Source: Paenibacillus sp. PvR098 (lineage in GTDB: Bacteria > Bacillota > Bacilli > Paenibacillales > NBRC-103111). From it: a stretch of DNA of 64,000 nt. A program made the translations under genes and the position numbers. Positions within the stretch are counted from its first letter, which is position 1. Every line of letters begins with the position of its first letter. The notes under the pieces are model-generated. The model ran no database searches. It was not told the origin of the DNA and saw only the letters and a program-made list of their open reading frames with translations. The DNA is taken from positions 682,001 to 746,000 of the forward strand of contig NZ_JAFIBU010000001.1 of the NCBI RefSeq assembly GCF_017833255.1. The letters run 5' to 3'. This document shows, piece after piece, positions 24,974 through 34,302 of this stretch.

Positions 24974-25972
24974 ATGAGCAGACCAAAAGTATTTGTCCCC
25001 AACCGAATCCCTGTACAAGCGCTCCGCTACCTTCAAGAACATTGTGAGGTAGACTACCGGGATGTAGAAGAGAAGCTTTCTGACGCGGAGCTCATCGATG
25101 GGCTTGAGGATGCTGAAGGGTTAATGATCTATTCCCGCCAGAAAATTCATGCTTCTATTCTTGAACACGCCCCTCGCTTAAAGGTGGTTAGTAATATCGC
25201 TGTCGGATACGATAATTTGGATCTAAAAGAATTAACCATGCGTGGCATTATGGGAACCAATACCCCTGGGGTGTTGACGGAAACAACGGCTGACCTCACC
25301 TTCAGTATTCTTACAGCCGCGGCCAGACGGATAGCGGAAGCGGATCATTTTGTGAAAAGCGGTCAGTGGGAAGGCTGGATGCCCAGTTTATTGCTAGGGA
25401 AAAATATCTATGGTTCCACGCTTGGGATTATCGGAATGGGAAGGATCGGAGAAGCGGTAGCCCGCCGGGCAAAAGGCTTCGATATGAATATCCTCTATTA
25501 CAATCGTTCCAGAAAATCGGAGGCCGAGGAGATGTTGGGAGTAGCCTACTCTTCATTAGACGATCTTCTGCAGCAATCCGATTATGTTGTCGTATTGGTT
25601 CCGCTGAGTCCGAGTTCAACCCGTTTAATAAGCGAGCGTGAATTTCGGATGATGAAGCGTGATGCCATCTTTGTTAATGTTTCAAGGGGGCCAACCGTAG
25701 ACGAGCAGGCCTTAATTCACGCTTTACAGGAAGGCTGGATCGCAGGAGCCGCTCTGGATGTGTTTGAGAAAGAACCGGTAGATAAGAATAATCCGTTACT
25801 CCAAATGCCGAATGTGGTAACTGTGCCTCACATTGGAAGCGCTACATTGGAAACACGTTCAGAAATGGCCGTGAAGGCCGCTAAGAACTTGATAGCCGGT
25901 GTGACAGGGCAAATACCTATGGATCTAGTAAATCCGGACGTCATTCATACAACATCAAGTCAGGAGAGGTAA
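24974..25972 (+). CDS. D-isomer-specific 2-hydroxyacid dehydrogenase
   Basis: A 332-residue NAD(P)-dependent dehydrogenase of the glyoxylate/2-ketogluconate reductase branch. It has the cofactor motif GIIGMGRIGEAVARRA, catalytic Arg in NVSRGPTVD, Glu in DVFEKEP and His in VPHIGSAT. AAGGAGG precedes the ATG. It is the first enzyme gene of the LacI-controlled cluster and should interconvert a 2-keto and a 2-hydroxy acid. Confidence 0.9.
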   Translation: MSRPKVFVPNRIPVQALRYLQEHCEVDYRDVEEKLSDAELIDGLEDAEGLMIYSRQKIHASILEHAPRLKVVSNIAVGYDNLDLKELTMRGIMGTNTPGVLTETTADLTFSILTAAARRIAEADHFVKSGQWEGWMPSLLLGKNIYGSTLGIIGMGRIGEAVARRAKGFDMNILYYNRSRKSEAEEMLGVAYSSLDDLLQQSDYVVVLVPLSPSSTRLISEREFRMMKRDAIFVNVSRGPTVDEQALIHALQEGWIAGAALDVFEKEPVDKNNPLLQMPNVVTVPHIGSATLETRSEMAVKAAKNLIAGVTGQIPMDLVNPDVIHTTSSQER

Positions 25973-25973
25973 T

Positions 25974-27473
25974 ATGACAAGTTCTTCGTCTATCGTGATA
26001 CACCCGGATGATTCGGTATGTATTACCCTTCGACCTTTTGCCAAAGGAGAGGAGCTTACTATAAGCGATCGCAGCGTGATTTTGCAAGAGGACATCCCTC
26101 AGGGTCATAAAATTGCAAGAAAACGCATACTTTCTGGTGAACATGTGTTAAAATTTGGGTATTCCATCGGGAAAGCCAGCAGTGATATTCAGGAAGGACA
26201 ATGGGTGCATACCCACAACCTCAGAACGAATTTGGAGGGGATGTCAGACTACCGCTATGAGCCGGCCCAGGAAACCAAAGTAAAGGTACAGTCGAATGAG
26301 GTAACTTTTCAGGGTTATGTAAGGAAGAATGGAGATATCGGTATTCGTAATGAAATCTGGATTATTAATACCGTAGGATGCATTAACAAAACCGCGGAAT
26401 TGCTGGCCAAAATGGGTAATGAACAATATAACCATGCAAAATTCGATGGAGTGTTTCATTTTGCCCATCCTTTTGGCTGCTCGCAGCTGGGCGATGACCT
26501 AAGGATGACCCAAAGCATCTTAAGTGATCTGGTTCATCACCCGAACGCTGCTGGTGTGCTCGTGCTTGGACTCGGATGCGAGAATAATTATGTTGAGCTG
26601 TTTAAGAAGTCCATCGGAGAGTTCGACCCGAATAGGGTAAAATTTCTAGTCTCCCAAGAAATCGAGGATGAATTAGAAATCGGTATGGAATTGATAGGGG
26701 AATTGGTAGGCTACGCGGAACAGTTTGAGCGAGAGCCTGTGCCTGTCTCTTCCTTGAAAGTGGGTCTGAAATGCGGAGGATCGGACGGTTTCTCCGGCAT
26801 TACAGCCAATCCTCTTGTGGGAAGCTTCTCCGATGTTTTGGTTTCTCAAGGCGGAACTTCGATCATGACCGAAGTTCCGGAGATGTTCGGAGCAGAGACT
26901 ATTCTTATGAATCGGGCAAACAATGAGGAAGTATTTCATCAAACGGTTTCACTTATCAACGACTTTAAGCAATATTATATCAAGCATGATCAGGTTATCT
27001 ATGAGAATCCTTCCCCTGGGAACAAGCAGGGAGGGATTACGACTTTAGAGGAAAAATCGTTAGGTTGTGTCCAAAAAGGGGGACACGCCCAAGTGATGGA
27101 CGTGCTTCCTTATGGCGTCAGAGTAACGAAGAACGGTTTGAATCTGGTTGAAGGTCCAGGTAATGATCTCGTATCCGTTACGGCTCTAGCTGCGTCCGGA
27201 GCGCATATCGTTCTGTTTACCACTGGGCGCGGGACGCCGTTTGGAGGGCCTGTACCTACGGTGAAGATTTCAACGAACAGTCAGTTGTTCCAGAGAAAAC
27301 GGAATTGGATCGATTTTAATGCCGGACAACTGCTTGAGGACGTGGAGTCCGAGCACTTGACAGGCGAGTTGTTTAATTATGTCCTGCAAGTAGCTTCTGG
27401 GGAAGTGAAAACTTGTAATGAGCGAAACGGCTTTAAAGAGATCGCGATCTTTAAGGATGGAGTGACTTTATAA
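25974..27473 (+). CDS. UxaA-family altronate/galactarate-type dehydratase
   Basis: A 499-residue single-chain dehydratase of the UxaA family. The SAF domain occupies about residues 8-95; the large catalytic domain follows with the family segments GYVRKNGDIGIRNEIWII, FAHPFGCSQLGDD, LGLGCENN, LKCGGSDGFSGITANP and FTTGRGTPFGGPVPTVKI. These enzymes dehydrate aldonic or aldaric acids with Fe or Mn. It follows the first dehydrogenase by one base, so the two are translationally linked. Confidence 0.85.
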   Translation: MTSSSSIVIHPDDSVCITLRPFAKGEELTISDRSVILQEDIPQGHKIARKRILSGEHVLKFGYSIGKASSDIQEGQWVHTHNLRTNLEGMSDYRYEPAQETKVKVQSNEVTFQGYVRKNGDIGIRNEIWIINTVGCINKTAELLAKMGNEQYNHAKFDGVFHFAHPFGCSQLGDDLRMTQSILSDLVHHPNAAGVLVLGLGCENNYVELFKKSIGEFDPNRVKFLVSQEIEDELEIGMELIGELVGYAEQFEREPVPVSSLKVGLKCGGSDGFSGITANPLVGSFSDVLVSQGGTSIMTEVPEMFGAETILMNRANNEEVFHQTVSLINDFKQYYIKHDQVIYENPSPGNKQGGITTLEEKSLGCVQKGGHAQVMDVLPYGVRVTKNGLNLVEGPGNDLVSVTALAASGAHIVLFTTGRGTPFGGPVPTVKISTNSQLFQRKRNWIDFNAGQLLEDVESEHLTGELFNYVLQVASGEVKTCNERNGFKEIAIFKDGVTL

Positions 27474-27488
27474 AGGAGGTAAGATACG

Positions 27489-28763
27489 GTGGAATCACTT
27501 AATTTAAGTTTATACCCTGAAATTGAATTGCCCCGCTTTGTTAAAGTAAAGCAAAACTTTGATCCTCAGAAGCTGGAAGATATCCCGGACGAGATTCAGA
27601 AAAATATAGCGCCATATCTCGAGAATCTTAAGGACAAACGCATTGCTGTAGGTGTCGGGAGTCGTGGGATCCATAACATCGACCTCATCACAAAATGCGT
27701 GGTTGATCAACTGAAGCAGGCGGGCGCTCGGCCGTTTATTATCCCGGCGATGGGCAGTCATGGCGGAGCGACACCTGAAGGACAAGCCGAAATTTTGGAA
27801 GCCTACGGAATTTCTGAGGAAACGATGGGTGTTGAGATCGATGCGACCATGGATGTGGAATCGGTCGGGGAGATTGAACCGGGACTCGAGGTGTATGTGG
27901 CCAAAAGCGTAATGGAAGCAGATGGGATCGTTATTATTCCGAGAATTAAAGCGCATACGGCGTTCCGGGGTGAAGTCGAGAGCGGGATTTGCAAAATGCT
28001 GGTCATCGGGCTAGGTAAACAAGCGGGCACAGATCTTGTGCATCGTCAGGGATTTGGACGTTTCGCAGAACTGATTCCCTCTATTGGCCGCATGATTGCT
28101 GAAAAAACCAAATTTCTTTTTTCCGTATCCATCATCGAGAATGGGTATGAAGAAACGTATAAAATTGAAGTCATACCCAAGCAGGACGTGATCACGTTAG
28201 AAAGAGAAAAAGCCCTTCTTGAAGAAAGTAAGAATAAGATGGGCAAGATCCTGTTTCCCAAATTTGATGTGTTAATCATTGAACAGATCGGTAAAAACAT
28301 CAGCGGCGATGGACAAGATCCCAACGTGACCGGGCTTTATGTGACAAAGTATGCCAGTGGAGGTCCTGAGTTTCAGAATTGTGCCATTTTCGATTTAACG
28401 GAAGAGACACATGGGAACGCGAATGGTATGGGAACGGCAGACGTCATTACCCGCAAACTGTTTGATAAGATTGACTTCATTTCCATGTATACGAATTCTT
28501 TCACCAGCACGGAATCCATTCCTGTCAAAATCCCGATGGTCGCCTCCACACCAGAGGACGCCCTGCGCATCGCCGTGAAGATGTGTAATGGAATTGATCC
28601 TTACCAACATAAGATTGTATGGATCAAAAACACCCTGGAGTTAGGTGAGATTATCATTAGTGAGCCCTTATTAGAGGAAGCCGAAACTAACCCGAATATT
28701 GAGATTAGTTCGGATTTGGTAGAGCTTACTTTCGCCAATGGGGAACCGCTGTTTCATTGCTAA
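27489..28763 (+). CDS. LarA-like (DUF2088) nickel-pincer racemase/epimerase family protein
   Basis: A 424-residue protein of the lactate racemase (LarA) superfamily. Residues that align with LarA cofactor and catalytic positions are His91 (GSHGGATPEG), His156 (RIKAHTAFRG), Lys169 (ESGICKM) and His185 (LVHRQG). LarA homologues use a nickel pincer nucleotide made by LarB, LarC and LarE, and none of these is in the window. It probably racemises or epimerises a 2-hydroxy acid feeding the adjacent dehydratase or dehydrogenases. GTG 27489 follows AAAGGAGGTAAG. Confidence 0.75.
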   Translation: MESLNLSLYPEIELPRFVKVKQNFDPQKLEDIPDEIQKNIAPYLENLKDKRIAVGVGSRGIHNIDLITKCVVDQLKQAGARPFIIPAMGSHGGATPEGQAEILEAYGISEETMGVEIDATMDVESVGEIEPGLEVYVAKSVMEADGIVIIPRIKAHTAFRGEVESGICKMLVIGLGKQAGTDLVHRQGFGRFAELIPSIGRMIAEKTKFLFSVSIIENGYEETYKIEVIPKQDVITLEREKALLEESKNKMGKILFPKFDVLIIEQIGKNISGDGQDPNVTGLYVTKYASGGPEFQNCAIFDLTEETHGNANGMGTADVITRKLFDKIDFISMYTNSFTSTESIPVKIPMVASTPEDALRIAVKMCNGIDPYQHKIVWIKNTLELGEIIISEPLLEEAETNPNIEISSDLVELTFANGEPLFHC

Positions 28764-28802
28764 AATCGGAAGGGTCCAGTGCATATGGAGGTGGATAGAT
28801 TG

Positions 28803-29762
28803 ATGAAGCTTCGTTGTGCGATTCTTGATGACTACCAGCAAGCTGCGCTAACCATGGCTGACTGGTCGCCTATATCTGAATTGGTGGAGGTCCAGTCATT
28901 TGACCAGCATGTGGATCAGGAGGATGAGCTCGTTAAGATCCTTAGAGATTATGAGATCATTGTAATCATGCGCGAACGTACTCCTTTTCCTGCTTCGCTT
29001 TTTGCGCGTTTGCCTAAGCTGAAGATGCTCATCACCTCGGGCATGCGTAATGCATCTATAGACCTTGCTGCCGCGGCTTCTCATGGTGTTGTAGTTTGTG
29101 GGACGGGAAGTAAGTCTGACCCACCTACAGAGCTTACATGGGCGTTGATTCTTGGGCTTGCCCGTCATATCGTTCAAGAAAACAATGCTATCCGAGCGAA
29201 TGGTCGCTGGCAAAGTACGATCGGGACAGATCTTTATGGCAAGCAGCTCGGCGTGCTGGGTCTCGGTAAGATCGGCAGCAAGGTGGCTCGTATTGGCATG
29301 GCCTTCGGGATGAATGTGACGGCCTGGAGTCAAAACTTATCCCAAGAACAGGCCGATGCTGTAGGCGTACGTTTAGCTGCCTCGAAAGAGGAGCTGCTTG
29401 AGAGCAGCGACTTTGTCTCCATTCATCTCGTGCTCAGCGATAGGACGAGAGGATTGCTTGGCAGAGAGGAGCTTCAACGGATGCGTCCTACGGCGTATTT
29501 AATCAATACCTCACGTGCTGCGATTGTGGATCAACCAGCTCTCATTGAAGCTCTGCAGAATCGGTGGATCGCAGGCGCGGGTATCGATGTGTTCGACATG
29601 GAGCCTCTGTCAAAGGAGGACCCGTTCCGAAAGCTGTCTAATGCTCTCACGACACCTCATCTCGGGTATGTGTCCCAAGGAAATTATCATACATATTATC
29701 GGGAAGCGGTAGAAAACATCCAGGCTTTTTTGTCCGGGGCACCGATTCGCAAGCTCTCCTAA
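28803..29762 (+). CDS. Second D-2-hydroxyacid dehydrogenase
   Basis: A 319-residue dehydrogenase distinct from the one at 24974. It has the NAD motif GVLGLGKIGSKVARIG, catalytic Arg in INTSRAAIVD, Glu in DVFDMEP and His in TPHLGYVS. The N-terminal substrate domain (IVIMRERTPFP) is of the PdxB/SerA-like type. It closes the LacI-controlled operon. ATG 28803 has GGAGGTGG upstream. Confidence 0.85.
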   Translation: MKLRCAILDDYQQAALTMADWSPISELVEVQSFDQHVDQEDELVKILRDYEIIVIMRERTPFPASLFARLPKLKMLITSGMRNASIDLAAAASHGVVVCGTGSKSDPPTELTWALILGLARHIVQENNAIRANGRWQSTIGTDLYGKQLGVLGLGKIGSKVARIGMAFGMNVTAWSQNLSQEQADAVGVRLAASKEELLESSDFVSIHLVLSDRTRGLLGREELQRMRPTAYLINTSRAAIVDQPALIEALQNRWIAGAGIDVFDMEPLSKEDPFRKLSNALTTPHLGYVSQGNYHTYYREAVENIQAFLSGAPIRKLS

Positions 29763-29768
29763 GCCGAC

Positions 29769-29798
29769 AAATCCGCGTACAACATCGCGGATTTTTTT
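29769..29798 (+). terminator. Rho-independent terminator of the hydroxy-acid operon
   Basis: AAATCCGCG and CGCGGATTT form a nine-bp stem followed by T-rich sequence directly after the last gene. Confidence 0.85.
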
Positions 29799-29946
29799 GT
29801 TCATCCTTTCCGCTTACTAAAGGGGGCATGAACAATACGTTTATTTGACGAGCGAAAAAAATAAGTAGAAGTGTTTGAGCTTTTGCATTACAATAGTGGT
29901 GCGCGAGAATTGGTAAATTAGGCAGCTTACAGAAGGACGTGGGAAA

Positions 29947-30396
29947 ATGAGACGAAATCAGTTTCGATTGCGTGTAAACTGGGGAGATACGGACAAGGCA
30001 GGAATCGTTTATTATCCGAATTATTTTAAGTGGTTTGACATTGCAGGTCACCAGTTCTTCCGAAGCATTGATCTTTCTCCTACAACATTGTCGGAGCGGG
30101 AGGGTGTGATTTTACCTCTGCTGGATGTTCGCTGCTCATTCGAGAAACCGCTTTACTACGACGATGTCATCACCGTGATGACGGAAGTGGCTGAGGTCAA
30201 TGCCAAAACATTGAAGCTCACGCACCAGGTATTTGCTCGTGATATTCGCACAGGCCATGGTTATGAGTTGCGCGGATGGGTGAAAGAGGTGAATGGAAAC
30301 ATGAAGGCGGTAGATATTCCTTCAGCCTATCGGGCGATTCTGGAAGAGGATTGTCCGTTTCCACCGTTAAATTCAGACCCGTGGTTGTGTTCGTGA
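29947..30396 (+). CDS. Acyl-CoA thioesterase, 4-hydroxybenzoyl-CoA thioesterase type
   Basis: A 149-residue hotdog-fold thioesterase. VNWGDTDKAGIVYYPNYFKWFD is the active-site segment (catalytic Asp17-type residue) of the YbgC/4HBT family. It may release an aromatic or short-chain acid from CoA. The next gene starts within the following few bases, so the two are co-translated. Confidence 0.8.
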   Translation: MRRNQFRLRVNWGDTDKAGIVYYPNYFKWFDIAGHQFFRSIDLSPTTLSEREGVILPLLDVRCSFEKPLYYDDVITVMTEVAEVNAKTLKLTHQVFARDIRTGHGYELRGWVKEVNGNMKAVDIPSAYRAILEEDCPFPPLNSDPWLCS

Positions 30397-30406
30397 GGTG
30401 ATAGAG

Positions 30407-31591
30407 ATGATGGATGAATTACGAAACCGGCAGCAGAGATTACAGCAAATGATGAAGCAGAGTGGAATTGATGCTTTCGTCATTACCCACAATGTTGGGC
30501 TTTATTATTTTACAGGCTCGATGCAAACGGGATATTTGCTGATCCCATCCGAGGGAGAAGCAACATTCTTTGTTCGGAAAAGCGTGTCTCGCGCCCGCCG
30601 CGAATACGAAGGCAGGGTGGAGCCGCTTGAATCGTTGACCGAACTGCGGACTCGATTGGAGCAGGAGCGTCCGGACTTGTATCGTGGTAAGGCTTTAGTT
30701 TATGCCACAGAGTATGACGTGCTGCCCTTATCGTATTATCAACGATTAGTTAAGGCGCTGCCTAGCGTCACTTGGGTGGACGGAGCGTTGTTGATCCGCG
30801 AAACCCGAATGATCAAGACGCCCTACGAAATCCAGAAAATTAAGGATTCAGCTATGGTGCTTCATTCCGCGCTCGAGCGTTCCTTATCATACATTCACGT
30901 GGGCATGTCGGAGCTTGAGATGATCAGCCGCATCGAGCATGACATGCGGCAATCAGGGCATATCGGTCTCATGCGTATGAGGGCATACAATCAGCAGGCC
31001 TCCTCCGGAATCATCGTATCAGGTGCTTCCGCTGCACTTCCTACTTACTTTGACGGGCCAGCTGGAGGAGAAGGGCTTACTGCAGCTTTTCCTATCGGAT
31101 CAAGCCGCAGGGCATTCGAGAAGAATGTTCCGATACTTATTGATGTGGGTTGCTGTATCGACGGCTATCATATTGATCAATCGAGAACATTGGTGTTTGG
31201 GGAATTGCCTGAGGATTTGCAGCATGCGTACGATACTGCGGAACGGATCGCGAGACAAACGGAAATAAATATGCAGCCGGGCATTATTTGTGAACGTTTG
31301 TTTCAAGATGCGCTAATCACTGCGGAAGAAGAGCGGCTGATCGACCATTTCATGGGTTATAAAGAGGACCGGGCTAAATTTTTGGGGCATGGCATCGGGC
31401 TCGAGATTGATGAATTTCCTGTGTTGGCCGAGAAGTTTATGTACCCCCTTCAGACCGGAATGGTCATTGCTGTTGAACCGAAGTTCACATTCCCTGACCT
31501 CGGCGTCGTCGGCACGGAAGACACCTATTACATCACTGAGACGGGATGCGAAAGACTCTCGGTAACTGCGCCTGGCTTGATTCGAATGTAG
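30407..31591 (+). CDS. M24-family metallopeptidase (Xaa-Pro peptidase/creatinase type)
   Basis: A 394-residue cytoplasmic pita-bread enzyme: N-terminal creatinase-like domain (about 5-150) and C-terminal M24 domain. Two-metal ligands are seen in LIDVGCCIDGYHIDQSR, GHGIGLEIDE, VAVEPKF and GTEDTY (two Asp, one His, two Glu). It could cleave Xaa-Pro peptides or an amidino compound. The start is ATG 30407 or 30410, with GAGGTGAT upstream overlapping the thioesterase stop. Confidence 0.85.
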   Translation: MMDELRNRQQRLQQMMKQSGIDAFVITHNVGLYYFTGSMQTGYLLIPSEGEATFFVRKSVSRARREYEGRVEPLESLTELRTRLEQERPDLYRGKALVYATEYDVLPLSYYQRLVKALPSVTWVDGALLIRETRMIKTPYEIQKIKDSAMVLHSALERSLSYIHVGMSELEMISRIEHDMRQSGHIGLMRMRAYNQQASSGIIVSGASAALPTYFDGPAGGEGLTAAFPIGSSRRAFEKNVPILIDVGCCIDGYHIDQSRTLVFGELPEDLQHAYDTAERIARQTEINMQPGIICERLFQDALITAEEERLIDHFMGYKEDRAKFLGHGIGLEIDEFPVLAEKFMYPLQTGMVIAVEPKFTFPDLGVVGTEDTYYITETGCERLSVTAPGLIRM

Positions 31592-31632
31592 ATATACGAA
31601 AATCGGAACAAGAAATGGGGCTTGTTTCTTTC

Positions 31633-31685
31633 ATGGACCCAAGGTGACGGCGTGTTTGGAGAACACACCGTCACCTTGGGTCCAT
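31633..31685. repeat. Very stable 24-bp inverted repeat
   Basis: Two 24-base arms (31633-31656 and 31662-31685) pair at 23 of 24 positions around TGGAG. No T tract follows, so it is not a standard terminator. A smaller hairpin with T-rich flank (GGAACAAG/CTTGTTTC, about 31603-31626) just before it may terminate the M24 gene. The rest of 31592-31848 holds only the leader of the next gene. Confidence 0.7.
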
Positions 31686-31848
31686 TATTGTTTAACAACA
31701 CAAAAAGGGTACTATGAATCTGATGATTCGTGTTATTAAAGAATGTTTGGTATTGTCAAAAGAGATTGAAGGTATATAATTAAAGCTGCAACTAAAATAT
31801 CAGCCTTCTATTATATAGACGGGTTTAATCAACAAGGAGATAACCATC

Positions 31849-32760
31849 ATGGGAAAACTTTCCCGGACGCAAACCATTTATTTCATCATCTTTCTAGTCA
31901 CCGTCTGGGGAGTGAATTGGCCGTTATCCAAAATTGCTCTTTCCTATACACCACCGGTGCTATTCTCGGGACTTCGAACCTTATTAGCTGGATTGATCTT
32001 GCTGATCATCGCCCTTCCAAGATATAAGCAGCTCCTTTTTAAGGAAACATGGGCGATTTATTTGCTATCCGCTTTGTTTAATGTGGTCTTATATTACGGC
32101 TTGCAAACGATCGGACTGAATTACTTGCCGGCGGGTTTGTTTTCTGCCATCGTATTTCTTCAGCCTGTGCTCGTCGGTATTTTGTCATGGATGTGGCTCG
32201 GAGAGTCGATGTATGGCTTGAAGATTCTGGGTCTCATTCTCGGTTTTTCCGGCGTCGGAATCATAAGTACGGGGGGGGTATCCGGTGAGATCTCCAGCAT
32301 AGGCGTCATGTTGGCCATAGGTTCCGCTATGAGTTGGGCGATAGGAACGGTTTATGTTAAAAAGAAGGCTTCGGGAGTGGATCCCATCTGGCTTGTAACT
32401 CTTCAGCTGATCGCCGGCGGACTGTTCATGACGGCTGGTGGCTTAGGGGTTGAGAGTTGGTCCGACATTGTCTGGACACCTACTTTTATCCTGTGTCTAT
32501 TGTTCATTTCGCTTTTTGTCATCGCGATCGGCTGGCTTGTCTTCTTTAGGCTCATCGACTCCGGTGAGGCCAGCAAAGTGGCATCGTACACCTTTTTCAT
32601 TCCCATCGTGGCGATTCTGATCGGCAGCCTTGTTCTTCAAGAACCGCTTACATTATCTCTTTTGCTCGGTGTAGTGTTGATCCTCGTCAGCATCTATTTT
32701 GTGAACCGGACACCGAAAAGAATGGTATTAAAAAGGGTTGCTTTAAAAAACAAGAGCTAG
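31849..32760 (+). CDS. EamA/DMT-superfamily transporter
   Basis: A 303-residue membrane protein with ten predicted helices and two EamA repeats (first about 10-140, second about 155-290). WGVNWPLSKIAL, LQPVLVGILSWMWLGE and the matching FFIPIVAILIGSLVLQEPLT in the second repeat are typical. Family members export amino acids or other metabolites; the substrate is unknown. AAGGAG precedes the ATG. Confidence 0.85.
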   Translation: MGKLSRTQTIYFIIFLVTVWGVNWPLSKIALSYTPPVLFSGLRTLLAGLILLIIALPRYKQLLFKETWAIYLLSALFNVVLYYGLQTIGLNYLPAGLFSAIVFLQPVLVGILSWMWLGESMYGLKILGLILGFSGVGIISTGGVSGEISSIGVMLAIGSAMSWAIGTVYVKKKASGVDPIWLVTLQLIAGGLFMTAGGLGVESWSDIVWTPTFILCLLFISLFVIAIGWLVFFRLIDSGEASKVASYTFFIPIVAILIGSLVLQEPLTLSLLLGVVLILVSIYFVNRTPKRMVLKRVALKNKS

Positions 32761-32786
32761 CCTAAGTATGTATCATTATAACAAGA

Positions 32787-32818
32787 AGAGAACCCCCTAT
32801 CACGGGGGTTCTCTTTTT
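32787..32818. terminator. Rho-independent terminator
   Basis: AGAGAACCCCC and GGGGGTTCTCT form a strong stem with T5 on the plus strand; an A-rich 5' flank lets it also serve the small minus-strand gene that ends at 32821. Confidence 0.85.
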
Positions 32819-32820
32819 CA

Positions 32821-32940
32821 TTATCTCTGCTTTGATTGTCGAAACGATTGGAATTGGGTCATCAGCTTTTGACGGGCCTCTTTATTTCTAAGTAAATATG
32901 CGGCTCCCATACTAATAGCGGTCCAAATCATTTTTCTCAT
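32821..32940 (-). CDS. 39-residue small protein
   Basis: A short frame with an excellent ribosome site (GAAGGAGGTAAAGACG before ATG). The product starts MRKMIWTAISMGAAYLLRNK and ends in a basic QFQSFRQSKQR: a short hydrophobic helix with a positively charged tail, typical of small membrane-associated proteins in spore formers. It lies next to the DUF3243-type gene on the same strand. No function known to me. Confidence 0.65.
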   Translation of the reverse strand: MRKMIWTAISMGAAYLLRNKEARQKLMTQFQSFRQSKQR

Positions 32941-33004
32941 CGTCTTTACCTCCTTCAAAGGGTTGTATGGTTGTAGAATATAACATTTTACGATTGGTTA
33001 TGGA

Positions 33005-33340
33005 TTAGCTAGAGGACTGAGCCAACTTCACAAGCATATGAGCCAGCTTATGCTGCTCTTCTTGCGAACCTACCTTCCATAGCTCCTGGAGCAGCTTTTC
33101 CTCGCTGTTGCGAGGTTCTTCATGATCGGCCAAGTAGTTCGCTACCTTCTCAGCCGTTTTGGCTAATTGTTCCTCATTCAGGCCAAACTTCTCGGCCATC
33201 TCAATTCGTTTGCCCAGATAGCGTTTGAAGGAATCGAAATTTCGAAGAATTTCGTCCCTTTGTCCAGAGCCCAGATTTCTCAGGGTATTGTCCACTTTCT
33301 CATCTACGGTTTGGTTATTTGGATCCATGTACTGTGTCAT
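33005..33340 (-). CDS. DUF3243-family protein (YmfJ-like)
   Basis: A 111-residue soluble, highly charged helical protein. The order DNTLRNLGSGQRDEILRNFDSFKRYL..KIEMAEKFGLNEEQLAKTAEKVANYLA-type segments and a C-terminal LLQELWKVG match the DUF3243 family of Bacilli, to which B. subtilis YmfJ belongs. GAGGAGGCG precedes the ATG. Confidence 0.75.
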   Translation of the reverse strand: MTQYMDPNNQTVDEKVDNTLRNLGSGQRDEILRNFDSFKRYLGKRIEMAEKFGLNEEQLAKTAEKVANYLADHEEPRNSEEKLLQELWKVGSQEEQHKLAHMLVKLAQSSS

Positions 33341-33482
33341 AATAACGCCTCCTCAATGGTTTGGTGTGACATGACCTAATTAACCTTTGAGGTTGGTCAT
33401 GAATCACGCATATCGTTTCAGTCATCGCACGGCTGGTGTATTAATAGTCAACCATAAACCGGCAAAGGGGCGAAATGATCAC

Positions 33483-33906
33483 ATGGAAAATAAGTTTAAA
33501 AAATGGCATGGCAGCAGCTTATATTGGCCTCATACCTCGATTGAATTACCAACTTGTCCTTCATTGAATCAACGTATGGTTGCCTAGGTTGCCTAGGTTG
33601 CCTGTGGGAGACAGCCCGTCCTTATTTTTATTTTAGGACAACCCCTGACGGCAGGATGATAGCAGGAGGTTTAGACGAAGAGCGTTAAGTTCCCATAACC
33701 AACTCTACTTATCTAAAAGTACCTTTGGCGGATGGGAAGAGAGTCTTCCTTTAAGATCTGGAACAGCCCGGAATTTTTCATGCTCTGGGATGCTGGGGGA
33801 ACGGGACCGTGTATGGCATGATTGCCGCTGAAATGTTGAGCGATCACTTATGCGGGAGAAAGCATCCTTTAAACTCATTGTTGGCTCCCCGACGTACGAA
33901 TAGGTA
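33483..33906 (+). pseudogene. Decayed FAD-dependent oxidoreductase (DAO family)
   Basis: Three fragments in order match one protein family. At 33483-33585 the N-terminal leader MENKFKKWHGSSLYWPHT..LPTCPSL is found; at 33615-33690 a middle segment YFRTTPDGRMIAGGLDEE; at 33764-33906 the C-terminal LGCWGNGTVYGMIAAEMLSD followed by LNSLLAPRRTN. The GxGxxG FAD motif and about 300 residues are lost and stops interrupt the frames. This accounts for the 680-bp stretch before the small lipoprotein gene, in which nothing else was seen. Confidence 0.7.
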
Positions 33907-34018
33907 AAAAATACTATCCTTTAAAAAATTATCAGAAACAAATCATGTTTAGCCGCAGAGCGTTGAGGGTAATAATTGCATAAGAAACACCACTTACAAT
34001 ACACAAGGAGGAATGAAC

Positions 34019-34171
34019 ATGCTAACAAATTGGAGAAAGAAAGTGATCGTGGGAGCTATGGCTGTAGTCCTTGCACTGGGTGGATTGGCAGGATGTGGTG
34101 ACGGTGTGGATCAGGATAATGGAATCAGTGATGGACAGTTGAAGGATGAAAAGGATGTCAAAAACCCCTAG
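34019..34171 (+). CDS. 50-residue small lipoprotein
   Basis: AAGGAGGA, six bases before ATG 34019, opens a 50-codon frame. It encodes a basic signal peptide (MLTNWRKKVIVGAMAVVL), the lipobox GLAGC, and a short acidic mature tail rich in Asp and Lys. It would be a lipid-anchored surface peptide of about 25 residues. Function unknown. Confidence 0.7.
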   Translation: MLTNWRKKVIVGAMAVVLALGGLAGCGDGVDQDNGISDGQLKDEKDVKNP

Positions 34172-34302
34172 TAATAATCCAATGGTATAATAAAAAAGCT
34201 GAATACGATAAAATAAAATGGTATTATCCCCTTTAAGTAGACACTCAGAAAAAAACCTTATGTTATTATGAGGAGCGAGTGAACTTAGAGGGGATATTTT
34301 GT

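Noticed and set aside
33387..33482. Upstream extension of the frame at 33483 as a separate small protein
   Set aside because: The part from 33483 fits the start of the decayed FAD oxidoreductase; the part before it has no ribosome site or family resemblance.
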